Source of the DNA: a bacterium
Lineage (GTDB): Bacteria > Hinthialibacterota > Hinthialibacteria > OLB16
Direction: 5' to 3'
Length of the DNA stretch: 64,000 bases
Assembly: GCA_022072055.1 (NCBI GenBank)
Contig: JAJVIK010000007.1
Location: 310,001 to 374,000, forward strand
Each line of letters opens with the position of its first letter. Position 1 is the stretch's first letter. Positions 25,862 to 32,866 of this stretch are shown piece after piece. Both the position numbers and the translations under genes were made by a program. The notes under the pieces were generated by a model, which was not told where the DNA came from, did not search any database, and saw only the letters and a list, made by a program, of their open reading frames with translations.

Positions 25862-26056
25862 GACCTTCTCTCCTTCCTTGATTTGATGGGTATACTTTAT
25901 ACCAAACAGGTAGCCGTGTACACAGTTTTCTGTGACCGCCCGAGAAGTTTTTTTTAAGCCCAACCGTGAGTGCTACTTGCGTACGTGCTCGCGGGTTCAA
26001 CGCGGCGGAGAGGAGAGGTAGAATGCTAGCCATATCAAAGAAGGAGGGCAGAGACG
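25862..26056. promoter_or_regulatory. Divergent early control region with operators
   Basis: 195 bp between the left and right early operons. Visible sites are a perfect inverted repeat GGTATA-CTT-TATACC (25889-25903) overlapping a TATAAA-type -10 for the minus strand; GTGTACAC (25916-25923) overlapping CACAG-TTTT-CTGTG (25921-25934); and a plus-strand promoter TTCAAC (25996-26001), 17-nt spacer, TAGAAT (26019-26024). The layout is that of a lysis-lysogeny switch, though repressor assignment is inference. Confidence 0.72.
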
Positions 26057-26434
26057 ATGGAAGACGAAGCGCGAGACGACCGGCCGTGCGTGTTCTCCTA
26101 CACGCGAAGGCAGGCCCTAGAAGACGGAGTTCTGGTGGACGTGAGCGAGCTCGCTCGGGAGGCGGGTTTCAAGCTCCCGGTCGCGGTCACGTCGGAGGTG
26201 TGGTGGGGGCACGTCGCCAGGGCCGCGCCGCCCGAGTCTGAGAGCGGCAGGCTCTGGGACCTCCTAAACGTCCTGCGGATGCTCATCCGCGCGCTGCCGG
26301 ACGGGAGCAGGGCGGACCGCCTGGAGTTCCGGGTCAGGTTCGGCGAGGAAGACGTGGACCTCTGGGCCTTGGTCGGGCCCGGCGACCGGATCGACGAGCC
26401 GGTCTTGACGATCATGGTGGTGGGGGAGGACTAA
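26057..26434 (+). CDS. DUF6573 family protein
   Basis: A 125-residue protein whose start, FSYTRRQALEDGVLVDVSELAREAGFKLPVAVTSEVW, matches the DUF6573 family found on phages and plasmids. Function unknown. AAGGAGG lies 9 nt before the ATG. It is the first gene of the right early operon. Confidence 0.75.
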   Translation: MEDEARDDRPCVFSYTRRQALEDGVLVDVSELAREAGFKLPVAVTSEVWWGHVARAAPPESESGRLWDLLNVLRMLIRALPDGSRADRLEFRVRFGEEDVDLWALVGPGDRIDEPVLTIMVVGED

Positions 26435-26437
26435 ACG

Positions 26438-26764
26438 ATGGCCCAGCCAGAGAGAGTGACGTTTCGGACGTACGACGTCGAGGACGACGATCCGCTCACG
26501 TTCGCGGTTTTCCCAGACGATGTCGTCCTCAACAGGACGTGCCAGCGCCGTGCCGCCGCGTGCATGCTCCTGGACGACGAGGCGACGTTCTTCTGGGTGA
26601 AAGAGGCGCAGACGATGCGCGAGACCAGGCCCGCGACCGTCGCCGAGGCCGGACCGCTGATGGCCGCGCTCGAACGAGCTGGGTACGAGCTGGTCGAGGC
26701 GAGCGTCGCGAAGACGGGGCCGAAACCGAAACCGCCCGAGGAGGCGCGCGATGAGGCGGCCTGA
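26438..26764 (+). CDS. Small prophage protein, paralogue of the next gene
   Basis: A 108-residue protein. VTFRTYDVEDDDPLTFAVFP and RPATVAEAGPLMAALERAGYEL align with VVFRVWRSRPRTVLALFP and RPATLEESADLREELERIGYQL of the following gene, which points to tandem duplication with divergence. The next gene starts inside its last codons. Confidence 0.7.
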   Translation: MAQPERVTFRTYDVEDDDPLTFAVFPDDVVLNRTCQRRAAACMLLDDEATFFWVKEAQTMRETRPATVAEAGPLMAALERAGYELVEASVAKTGPKPKPPEEARDEAA

Positions 26765-27041
26765 AGAGAGGACGGCGGTCGTCTTCAGGGTCTGGCGTTC
26801 TCGTCCCAGGACGGTCCTCGCCCTGTTCCCGCTCGAACCCGCCGACGCCCTCGGACGATGGTGCCTCTCGTACGAGCGCGTGGGACAGCACGGAGCCGCC
26901 GACTACCTCGCCTGCCTCGACGGCACCAGGCCAGCGACGCTCGAAGAGAGCGCCGACCTGCGAGAGGAGCTGGAGCGCATCGGGTACCAGCTCGACGTGG
27001 TCCAGAGGAGGCCGGTTGACGCGCCGCGAGTCCGGCGCTAA
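26751..27041 (+). CDS. Small phage/plasmid-type protein, paralogue of the previous gene
   Basis: A 96-residue protein. ALFPLEPADALGRWCLSYERVGQHGAADY is a block seen in small unannotated proteins of phages and conjugative elements (recalled, not searched). It overlaps the previous gene by 14 nt. Function unknown. Confidence 0.72.
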   Translation: MRRPEERTAVVFRVWRSRPRTVLALFPLEPADALGRWCLSYERVGQHGAADYLACLDGTRPATLEESADLREELERIGYQLDVVQRRPVDAPRVRR

Positions 27042-27066
27042 CAGTTCTACCAGCGGAGGTGCGAAG

Positions 27067-27900
27067 ATGGCCGTTCCAGCGAAAGTTCAAGAGAGGATGT
27101 GCGCCGGGTTGGCGCGGATGAAGCCGGTCCTGCTCCAGCAGAGGCAGAGGGACGTTTCCGAGGCCGACACGGTCACGCTCGTCAAGGACACTCTGGAGTG
27201 CGTGTTCGGCTACGACAAGTACGCCGAGCTGACCGGAGAGCTCGCGATCAGGGGGACCTACTGCGACCTCGCGGTGAAGCTCAACGACAAGGTCCAAGCG
27301 CTGATCGAAGTGAAGGCTGTCGGGATCTCGCTCGACGACCGCCACCTGAAGCAAGCGGTGGACTACGCCGCGAACCACGGTTGCGAGTGGGTGGTTCTGA
27401 CGAACGCCATCGTGTGGCGGCTCTACTGCGTGGTCTTCGCGAAGCCGATAGACAAGCAGCTCGTCCTCGATTTCGACCTCTCTCAGCTCGACCCGAAGCG
27501 CGAAGAGGTCGCCGAGGCGCTCTATCCGATCACGCGCGAGGGAGTGCTGAAGGGAGCGCACGCGGCCCTCCGGGACAGGCAGGTCGCCACGAGCCGCTAC
27601 ATGCTCGCGGCGCTCGTCGTCGAGAACGAGAACGTCCTCACTACGATCAGGCGAGAGCTGCGTCGAGTGGTGGACATCGGAGTCGAAGAGGACGAGCTCT
27701 CGCGGATCCTCGCCGACCAGGTCGTCAAGAGAGACTGCTTCGAGGGAGTCCTGGCCGAGCAGGCCAGAGAGCTCATCCAGAGCAGGGTCGGTCGGGCGAT
27801 GCGTAAGCCTAAACGGAAACGAGAAGAGTCCTCTGGAGACGACCAGAGTCCGCCTGCGGACGTCGTGGAGCTCCGTCCCTCCGAGGAAGGCGCGGCCTGA
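27067..27900 (+). CDS. Stand-alone PD-(D/E)XK nuclease domain, HsdR N-terminal type
   Basis: A 277-residue protein. The type I restriction HsdR_N-like nuclease core is visible: GELAIRGTYCDLAV with Asp67, ALIEVKAVG with Glu81 and Lys83, and QAVDYAANHGCEWVVLTNAIVWRLY with the Q-x-x-x-Y motif at 97-101. No helicase, specificity or methylase domain is attached or adjacent. The C-terminal half is helical and ends in a Lys/Arg tail. GGAGG precedes the ATG at 27067. It may process DNA, degrade host DNA or exclude other elements. Confidence 0.78.
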   Translation: MAVPAKVQERMCAGLARMKPVLLQQRQRDVSEADTVTLVKDTLECVFGYDKYAELTGELAIRGTYCDLAVKLNDKVQALIEVKAVGISLDDRHLKQAVDYAANHGCEWVVLTNAIVWRLYCVVFAKPIDKQLVLDFDLSQLDPKREEVAEALYPITREGVLKGAHAALRDRQVATSRYMLAALVVENENVLTTIRRELRRVVDIGVEEDELSRILADQVVKRDCFEGVLAEQARELIQSRVGRAMRKPKRKREESSGDDQSPPADVVELRPSEEGAA

Positions 27901-28214
27901 CCGTCTCCGAAAAGCTCCACCCGAGTCGGGTCTCTCTCCCCGGGAAGCTCACCGCCGTCGTCGCGTTCGTCCTCGACGAGGTCTGGACCGAACCGGCGCT
28001 GGCAGCACTCTACGTCACCTCAGACGGCCACGTGGGGACTTGGGAAGAACTCCTGGGGACGCGCGAGGAGCTGCTGAGCGGTCTGCTCGCTGCCTTCGAC
28101 CTGGCGGGACTCACGCCGGAAGAACGAGCAGAGTTCTGGAGGCGCTACCTCGAACGCGTGGACGACGGCGTGACGCGCGAGAGATTCAACGGCCTGACCG
28201 CGACGCTGAACTGA
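27897..28214 (+). CDS. Small early protein with a probable CTG start
   Basis: The frame is open from 27897 and encodes a compact 105-residue protein (LTVSEKLHPSRVSLPGKLTA, VVAFVLDEVWTEPALAALYV, then LTPEERAEFWRRYLERVDDG). No ATG, GTG or TTG precedes residue 46, but a CTG overlaps the previous stop as CTGA with GGAAGG upstream, in the same style as the ATGA/GTGA overlaps elsewhere. The GTG at 28032 would cut the domain in half. Function unknown. Confidence 0.55.
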   Translation: MTVSEKLHPSRVSLPGKLTAVVAFVLDEVWTEPALAALYVTSDGHVGTWEELLGTREELLSGLLAAFDLAGLTPEERAEFWRRYLERVDDGVTRERFNGLTATLN

Positions 28215-28222
28215 GGCGAGTC

Positions 28223-28606
28223 TCACCACCTGGCTCTGTCGCGCCGGGCGTCCACGTGGCACCCCCACCTGTAGCGGTGGTAGCCGCTGTCGCGGCACTC
28301 GCTCTCGCAGATGAACGCGAACATGTCGTGCGTCAGGTACTTCGGCCACCACAGGTCCAGAGCGTCGCCGAACAGGTGCCTCGACTTCTCTTTGCCGCCC
28401 ACGCTCGCGTTGTGAGCGGGACAGCGCACGCCGGACTCGACGTGGATGGGACAGTCCCTCCCCGCCGCGACGCACGACTTGGACCTGATCCTCTCGAACA
28501 ACGCGGCGGCGTCCGGAGAGAACGCCCTGAGGCCGCATCCGCAGCGGCACTCGACCTCTCCCCACGTCAGGTGCTCCGAAGGACCGAGCGAGGCGTCCCA
28601 GCTCAC
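28223..28606 (-). CDS. Endolysin, peptidase M15 (D,D-carboxypeptidase) family
   Basis: A 127-residue single-domain protein with the M15A zinc motif SRHLFGDALD (Ser75-x-His77-x-x-Gly80-x-Ala82-x-Asp84) and the second metal-ligand block HVD (His117-x-Asp119). It has a cysteine-rich N-terminus (ECRCGCGL). These enzymes cut peptide cross-links in the cell wall. No signal peptide, so it needs the holin-like neighbours for release. It starts with GTG in a GTGA overlap and converges on the right early operon. Confidence 0.85.
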   Translation of the reverse strand: MSWDASLGPSEHLTWGEVECRCGCGLRAFSPDAAALFERIRSKSCVAAGRDCPIHVESGVRCPAHNASVGGKEKSRHLFGDALDLWWPKYLTHDMFAFICESECRDSGYHRYRWGCHVDARRDRARW

Positions 28607-29028
28607 TTGACCGGCGGCGTGCGGTAGAGCAGGCGCTTCAGCGGCGCGGCGGCGTATTTCACCGCCGCAGAGATGATCGGCTTCGAGACCAGCCGCTTGA
28701 GCCAGCCGACGTTCCGCTTTTCGAGCTCGGCGCTGACGAGCGAGACGGCGTAGTCGTAGCGTTCGCCGCTGGGCTTTCCGGCTCGCTCCAGCTCGGCGGC
28801 GGTGACGACCGCCCCGACGACGTCGATCATCACTCCGAAGTCCTTCCAGACCGAGTGGAGCCCCGCGAGCGCGAGCCCCGCGAGCGCGATGCAGACAGTC
28901 GTGAGGTCTCCCTGGTACACTTCAGGCAGTCCCGCGTGCGCCGCCGCGTTGGCGAGGATCGTCCCGAGCGCCCACTTCGTCATCAAGATCGCCTCCGAGT
29001 GCTGCTTGGTCGTGACTTCGTTGCTCAT
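28603..29028 (-). CDS. Putative holin-like membrane protein
   Basis: A 141-residue protein with two hydrophobic stretches (about residues 17-35 and 43-66, with TVCIALAGLALAGLHSVW) and a helical C-terminal half ending in a basic tail. Position directly upstream of the endolysin and overlap by GTGA support a lysis role. The ATG at 29028 overlaps the previous stop (ATGA). Assignment as holin is from context; no family signature is recognised. Confidence 0.5.
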   Translation of the reverse strand: MSNEVTTKQHSEAILMTKWALGTILANAAAHAGLPEVYQGDLTTVCIALAGLALAGLHSVWKDFGVMIDVVGAVVTAAELERAGKPSGERYDYAVSLVSAELEKRNVGWLKRLVSKPIISAAVKYAAAPLKRLLYRTPPVK

Positions 29029-29168
29029 CGTTTCGCCTTCTTTCTCGCCCAGCGGACCAAGTCTCTGAGCCGCCGACCGTGCTTTCCGAACCGCATCTTG
29101 AACCCGAACCTCCACCCCTTCGTCTCGTGGGCCGGACCTTTTGGGTCCAGCGGGTCTCCCACCCCCAT
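29025..29168 (-). CDS. 47-residue basic protein of the lysis cassette
   Basis: A 47-residue protein, MGVGDPLDPKGPAHETKGWR followed by an Arg/Lys-rich helix (GKHGRRLRDLVRWARKKAKR). It is supported by exact coupling at both ends: its ATG overlaps the stop of the gene before (TGATG) and its TGA overlaps the ATG of the gene after (ATGA). The C-terminal helix is amphipathic and cationic, so it could bind membrane or nucleic acid. Function unknown. Confidence 0.55.
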   Translation of the reverse strand: MGVGDPLDPKGPAHETKGWRFGFKMRFGKHGRRLRDLVRWARKKAKR

Positions 29169-29389
29169 CACCGAATTCCCTTAATGAACGCCCAGACTGC
29201 CTCGCCGAGCGGGATTCCGAGCCACTGGAGGACGAGCGCGACGGTGAGCAGCTGGAGCCATCGCAGGATGATGGAGAGCTGCGACGACTGGTTCCGAACC
29301 ACTTCGTCTAGGCCAGGCACTCCGTTCCCGTAGAGCGTCGCCTTCATCCCCTTCACGTCTTCGCGGAGGTCGTCGAGGTTAACGGCCAT
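29168..29389 (-). CDS. XhlA-like small membrane protein (lysis accessory)
   Basis: A 73-residue protein with an N-terminal coiled-coil part (LDDLREDVKGMKATLYG, then EVVRNQSSQLSIILRWLQ) and one C-terminal membrane helix (LLTVALVLQWLGIPLGEAVW). This is the layout of haemolysin XhlA-type proteins that help holins. It lies in the lysis cassette with overlapping neighbours. Confidence 0.6.
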   Translation of the reverse strand: MAVNLDDLREDVKGMKATLYGNGVPGLDEVVRNQSSQLSIILRWLQLLTVALVLQWLGIPLGEAVWAFIKGIR

Positions 29390-29837
29390 ATTCCGACTCC
29401 CTCAAGAGGCCGAGGCGGAGCACCAGCTTCGACCTCTCGGCCTCGTCGCTCGCGATCTCGTCCGCCCACGCCGAGGCGTTGTCGGCGACCACGTCTCTGA
29501 CCACTCTGCGCTCTCGCGCGTGGACTTCGGCGATCCGCTTGTACGCGCGCCGCATGAACGAGTCGTTCGTCAGCGAGAACCAGCGCTGCCACACGAGCGG
29601 GTGGACCGGGACCTGCTCCGAAGTCGTCGAGGGGACCGCTCCGGCCAGCGCCAGCTCCAGGACCAGGTCGATCGTTCCCGCCGGGTCCGCGTTGAGCATG
29701 TCTACGGCGGTCCGCTTGAACTCCAGGACTCGCGTCAGGTCTATGACCTCCGCCGCGCCCGCGAACGGACCGAACCCCGTCTCCTGAGCTCCGGCTGACC
29801 CCGCGAACAAAGCGAGCGCCAAAAAGAGAACCCTCAT
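29379..29837 (-). CDS. Exported protein of the prophage late cluster, function unknown
   Basis: A 152-residue protein with a clear Sec signal peptide (MRVLFLALALFAGSAGAQ, cleavage after GAQ or AGA). The mature part is helical, with many charged residues in its second half (RRAYKRIAEVHARERRVVRDVVADNASAWADEI). GGAGGG lies 8 nt upstream of the ATG, so the signal-bearing start is well supported. It lies between fibre and lysis genes. It could be a periplasmic lysis factor or a lysogenic-conversion product. Confidence 0.6.
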   Translation of the reverse strand: MRVLFLALALFAGSAGAQETGFGPFAGAAEVIDLTRVLEFKRTAVDMLNADPAGTIDLVLELALAGAVPSTTSEQVPVHPLVWQRWFSLTNDSFMRRAYKRIAEVHARERRVVRDVVADNASAWADEIASDEAERSKLVLRLGLLRESEYGR

Positions 29838-29852
29838 CTCGCTCTCCCTCCT

Positions 29853-32660
29853 TTAGTTGTTCAGCGCCGACGACTGGAGCATCCACTCGTCGCCGCCGAC
29901 GTAGACGAACGTCACGACGTCGTTCGCCCCGTCCAGAGTGATGTTCGCCCCGCACTGGATGTTCCCGCTCCCGTCGCGGATCGTGATCGTCTTTCCCACA
30001 GTCCCGACGAAGGTCACTCTAGAACCCACTCCGGCGGCCCCGTCGATGTCGTAGAGGTCGTCGGACCCGGCGGTGCAGGTCAGCTTGTGGACCGAGCAGC
30101 TAATCGTCACGGCGTTTCCGCTGATCTCAAGCGTGGTCAGCGAGCTCCCGTTGTGCACCTGCCCGAGGGTCATCGTGTCGCCCTGGTCGGAGTCGACCGA
30201 GAACTTCGTGGTCGTGCCGCCCGAGGCGTAGATCCTCCACTCGTTCGTCGTCGCCGAATCGTAGGCGATGCCCGACTCCCCGGTCCCGTTCCCGTACAGG
30301 ATCACGCCGCCAGCCGTGTTGTAGCTCCCGATGATCGGCTTGTACGCGTAGACGTTGCCCGAGTCGAAGGCGAGCCTGATAGTGTTCTTGTGCACCACGT
30401 AGCCGAGGTCGGACCCGTCTACGTACCGGAGCGCGACCCCGTCGCTGATCGAGGTCCCGGCGATAACCTCGCTCGTCCCCCCGACGTTGGTCACGGTCAG
30501 AGTCGAGGTGCCGCTACCGGGCCCGGTCACGGTGACGTTGCCCGCGTCGGAGACCGAAAGCCGGGTGGTCCCAGACTGATTCTTTATCGAGAACGATCCC
30601 GAGGTGGTCTTCACCGTGACCTGGTCGGTCACGAGCCCGCCGGAGAGCTGCATCGTCCCGTCGTCGTGGTCCAGCCAAGCGTAGGTCGAGCTCGCGTTTC
30701 CCCAGGACGTCCTGTTGTTGACCGTGTCGAACGTGTTCCGGATGTCGTTGTCCCCGCCCCAGAAGACGACGCCGGACCCGTCCACCTTGAAGCGCTCGAA
30801 GCCCGCCGTGTAGACCGTGACTCTCCCGCCCGTTTCCTGGTTCGTGAGCACCAGGTCGCCCGTCGAGGTCTCCAGGCCCACGAGGACCCCGTCTCCCGCG
30901 TTGCTCCCGGTCGAGGTGTTGATGAACTGCATGATCGCCGAGCCGGAGTCTGGCTGGTAGAGCGTGACGAGCCAGTTGTAGAGCGCCGTGCCGAGGGAGA
31001 GCTTAGCGTGCCCCGCCACCGTCTCCTTGATCTGGAGCATCGTCGCCTCTCCAGGCGTCGGGTACGTGTACTTGTTGATCTTCAGCGTCTCTCCGGTCGC
31101 GCTGGTCTCGAACTGCCACTCGCCGCCGTACACGCTGGGGTTCCCGCCGAAGTGGAGCTCGGCGTTCGCGTGAGTGAGGTAGGTCTTCTGGAGCGGGAAG
31201 AAGACGCCGTTCCCGCTCGTCCCGTCGAGCGTGATGTAGGTCGTCGAACCCATCTTGAGCGCGCCCGAAGTGTTGACCGTCCCCACGAGCTGGAACCCTC
31301 CCGACCCGAAGCCGATCTGGACGGTCCCCACGTTCGATCCGTTGGCGAGGTGGAGGACGCCGGTGACGGCGTCCCAGTAGTCGGGCTGCGTCGCGGGGTC
31401 GTTCGCCGCTCCCACCTGGACGTAGCCGTCGGTGACGTACGTCCCGTGCACCTGGAGCGCGTTCGCGTCGAGGAAAGTTTCAGGCCCGACCATGAGCCCG
31501 GTGGGCCCGAGGCTGACAGACTCGCTCACGAAGAGGTACCCGGTGTCGGTCATCCTCACCCCGTTCTCGAAGCCGAACGAGTCGTCCTCGATCCACGCCT
31601 CGCCGGAGTCCCGGACGGCGTCGTGCGAGAACACCACCGCGTCCCTCGCGAAGATGTTCTTCGCCCAGAGCGAGCTCTTGCTAACCAGGGCGTCGATCAC
31701 TCCGTTCCCGGTCGTCTTCCAGGTGGACCGTCCCGAGTTGATGAGGACGTTCGACACCGGGTTCCCGTCCACCTCGTCGGGCGGGAGCGGAGTATCGGTC
31801 GGCGTCGCCGTGTTCGTGGGAGTGGGCGTCGGCGTCCCTGGGCCCGGAGTGGGAGTCCACGTCGCAGTGTTCGTCGCCGTGGGCGGCACCGGAGTGTTCG
31901 TCGCCGTCGGGAACGCGGTCGGAGTCTCCGTCGGCGTGTGCGTCGGAGTGGACGTCGGAGCTCCGACCGGAGTGTCCGTCGGAGTCGGAGTCGGTCCGGA
32001 GTGGACGACGACCAAACGCGGGCGCTTCGTGGGGTCGTCCCAACGCACGCGCATCTGCCTGTCGGAATTGCGCATGATCAGGACGAACGAGAGCGTGAAC
32101 CCCTCGGCTGGCATCCTGTCCGGAGCGCAGCAGTAGTTCCCCATGACGTTGAACGTCACGGTCTGGTTCGGTCCGTCGCTCGGCTGGGCCTCTATCGACC
32201 CCGCGTGGATCGAGTCGTCCGGGTGCGTGTGGGCGACCTGCGGGATCATCCAGGACTCGTCGTACTGCCACGGGTAGTTGTTGTCGCCGTCGAACCAGTC
32301 CCAAGTCGGGAGGTTGACCGGCGCGCGCAGGACTTTGTACAGGAGGAGCGTCTCGGGAAAGGTGAAGCTCTCCTCGTACTCGTCGAACTTCAGTTCGACC
32401 GAGTCCAAGACGACGTTCGTCGGGACGGAGCCGGGCTCGACGGTGAAGGTGACAAGCAGGTGCTGGTAGATGTCGTACGAGGGGAAAGTCGAGACGGTGA
32501 GCGCCGTCCCGTCGAGCTCGTGGTGCGCGCGCGGGTCCTCGTAGACGAGCAGGCCGTCGTCGAGGGGGTCCGCGTCGCAGTAGACCGTCACCGTCGCCGC
32601 TTCGACGGAAGCGCTGGCCAGGAACGCCGCCAGGAACGCCGCCAGGAACGCGCGCCTCAC
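29853..32660 (-). CDS. Fibre-like protein with signal peptide, DNRLRE-like domain and Thr/Pro linker
   Basis: A 935-residue protein in four parts: a Sec-type signal (about 1-22, MRRAFLAAFLAAFLASASVE); a beta-sandwich (about 23-217) resembling DNRLRE/CBM96 domains; a Thr/Pro-rich linker (about 218-292); and a long Gly/Thr/Ser/Asn-rich beta-helical fibre ending in TVGKTITIRDGSGNIQCG and DVVTFVYVGGDEWMLQSS. The position after the baseplate genes suggests the receptor-binding fibre, but an export signal is odd for a virion protein. The GTG start overlaps the lipoprotein stop (GTGA) and has GGGAGG 6 nt upstream. A GTG at about codon 25 would remove the signal. Confidence 0.72.
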   Translation of the reverse strand: MRRAFLAAFLAAFLASASVEAATVTVYCDADPLDDGLLVYEDPRAHHELDGTALTVSTFPSYDIYQHLLVTFTVEPGSVPTNVVLDSVELKFDEYEESFTFPETLLLYKVLRAPVNLPTWDWFDGDNNYPWQYDESWMIPQVAHTHPDDSIHAGSIEAQPSDGPNQTVTFNVMGNYCCAPDRMPAEGFTLSFVLIMRNSDRQMRVRWDDPTKRPRLVVVHSGPTPTPTDTPVGAPTSTPTHTPTETPTAFPTATNTPVPPTATNTATWTPTPGPGTPTPTPTNTATPTDTPLPPDEVDGNPVSNVLINSGRSTWKTTGNGVIDALVSKSSLWAKNIFARDAVVFSHDAVRDSGEAWIEDDSFGFENGVRMTDTGYLFVSESVSLGPTGLMVGPETFLDANALQVHGTYVTDGYVQVGAANDPATQPDYWDAVTGVLHLANGSNVGTVQIGFGSGGFQLVGTVNTSGALKMGSTTYITLDGTSGNGVFFPLQKTYLTHANAELHFGGNPSVYGGEWQFETSATGETLKINKYTYPTPGEATMLQIKETVAGHAKLSLGTALYNWLVTLYQPDSGSAIMQFINTSTGSNAGDGVLVGLETSTGDLVLTNQETGGRVTVYTAGFERFKVDGSGVVFWGGDNDIRNTFDTVNNRTSWGNASSTYAWLDHDDGTMQLSGGLVTDQVTVKTTSGSFSIKNQSGTTRLSVSDAGNVTVTGPGSGTSTLTVTNVGGTSEVIAGTSISDGVALRYVDGSDLGYVVHKNTIRLAFDSGNVYAYKPIIGSYNTAGGVILYGNGTGESGIAYDSATTNEWRIYASGGTTTKFSVDSDQGDTMTLGQVHNGSSLTTLEISGNAVTISCSVHKLTCTAGSDDLYDIDGAAGVGSRVTFVGTVGKTITIRDGSGNIQCGANITLDGANDVVTFVYVGGDEWMLQSSALNN

Positions 32661-32833
32661 GACGCGCCTCCCGGCGCTGGGCTCGGCGACGGCACCGGAG
32701 TCGGGATCGTCCTCGTCTCGCCGTTCGGGTACGTCAGGACGGACGTGACCGGGTCGTAGCCGACCGGGTCGACCGTCGGAGCGGCGCAGCCCGCGAGGAC
32801 CGCGAGGACCGCTGTCAAGAACAACTCGCGCAT
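32657..32833 (-). CDS. Small proline-rich lipoprotein
   Basis: A 58-residue protein with a complete lipobox: hydrophobic LFLTAVLAVLAGC with Cys16 as the lipidation site. The mature part is 43 residues and ends TIPTPVPSPSPAPGG. GGAGG lies 7 nt before the ATG. Size, lipobox and proline-rich tail recall Rz1-type outer spanins, but there is no obvious inner-membrane partner and it lies upstream of the fibre, far from the endolysin. A superinfection-exclusion lipoprotein is the alternative. Confidence 0.65.
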   Translation of the reverse strand: MRELFLTAVLAVLAGCAAPTVDPVGYDPVTSVLTYPNGETRTIPTPVPSPSPAPGGAS

Positions 32834-32852
32834 TCGTCCACCTCCAGCCGCT

Positions 32853-32863
32853 TATCTACCGCT
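32853..32863 (-). promoter_or_regulatory. Late-gene motif copy (AGCGGTAGATA) upstream of the lipoprotein gene
   Basis: Minus-strand AGCGGTAGATA, 19 nt before the ATG at 32833. Other copies are at 41930, 43980, 47129 and 54119. TAGATA resembles a -10 element; no -35 match is visible. Confidence 0.5.
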
Positions 32864-32866
32864 CGC

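Noticed and set aside
30087-32759. An 890-codon open frame on the plus strand opposite the fibre gene
   Set aside because: Its composition (Arg, Asp, Val-rich, no domains) is that of a GC-rich antisense shadow; the minus strand holds signal peptide, linker and fibre repeats with a strong ribosome-binding site.
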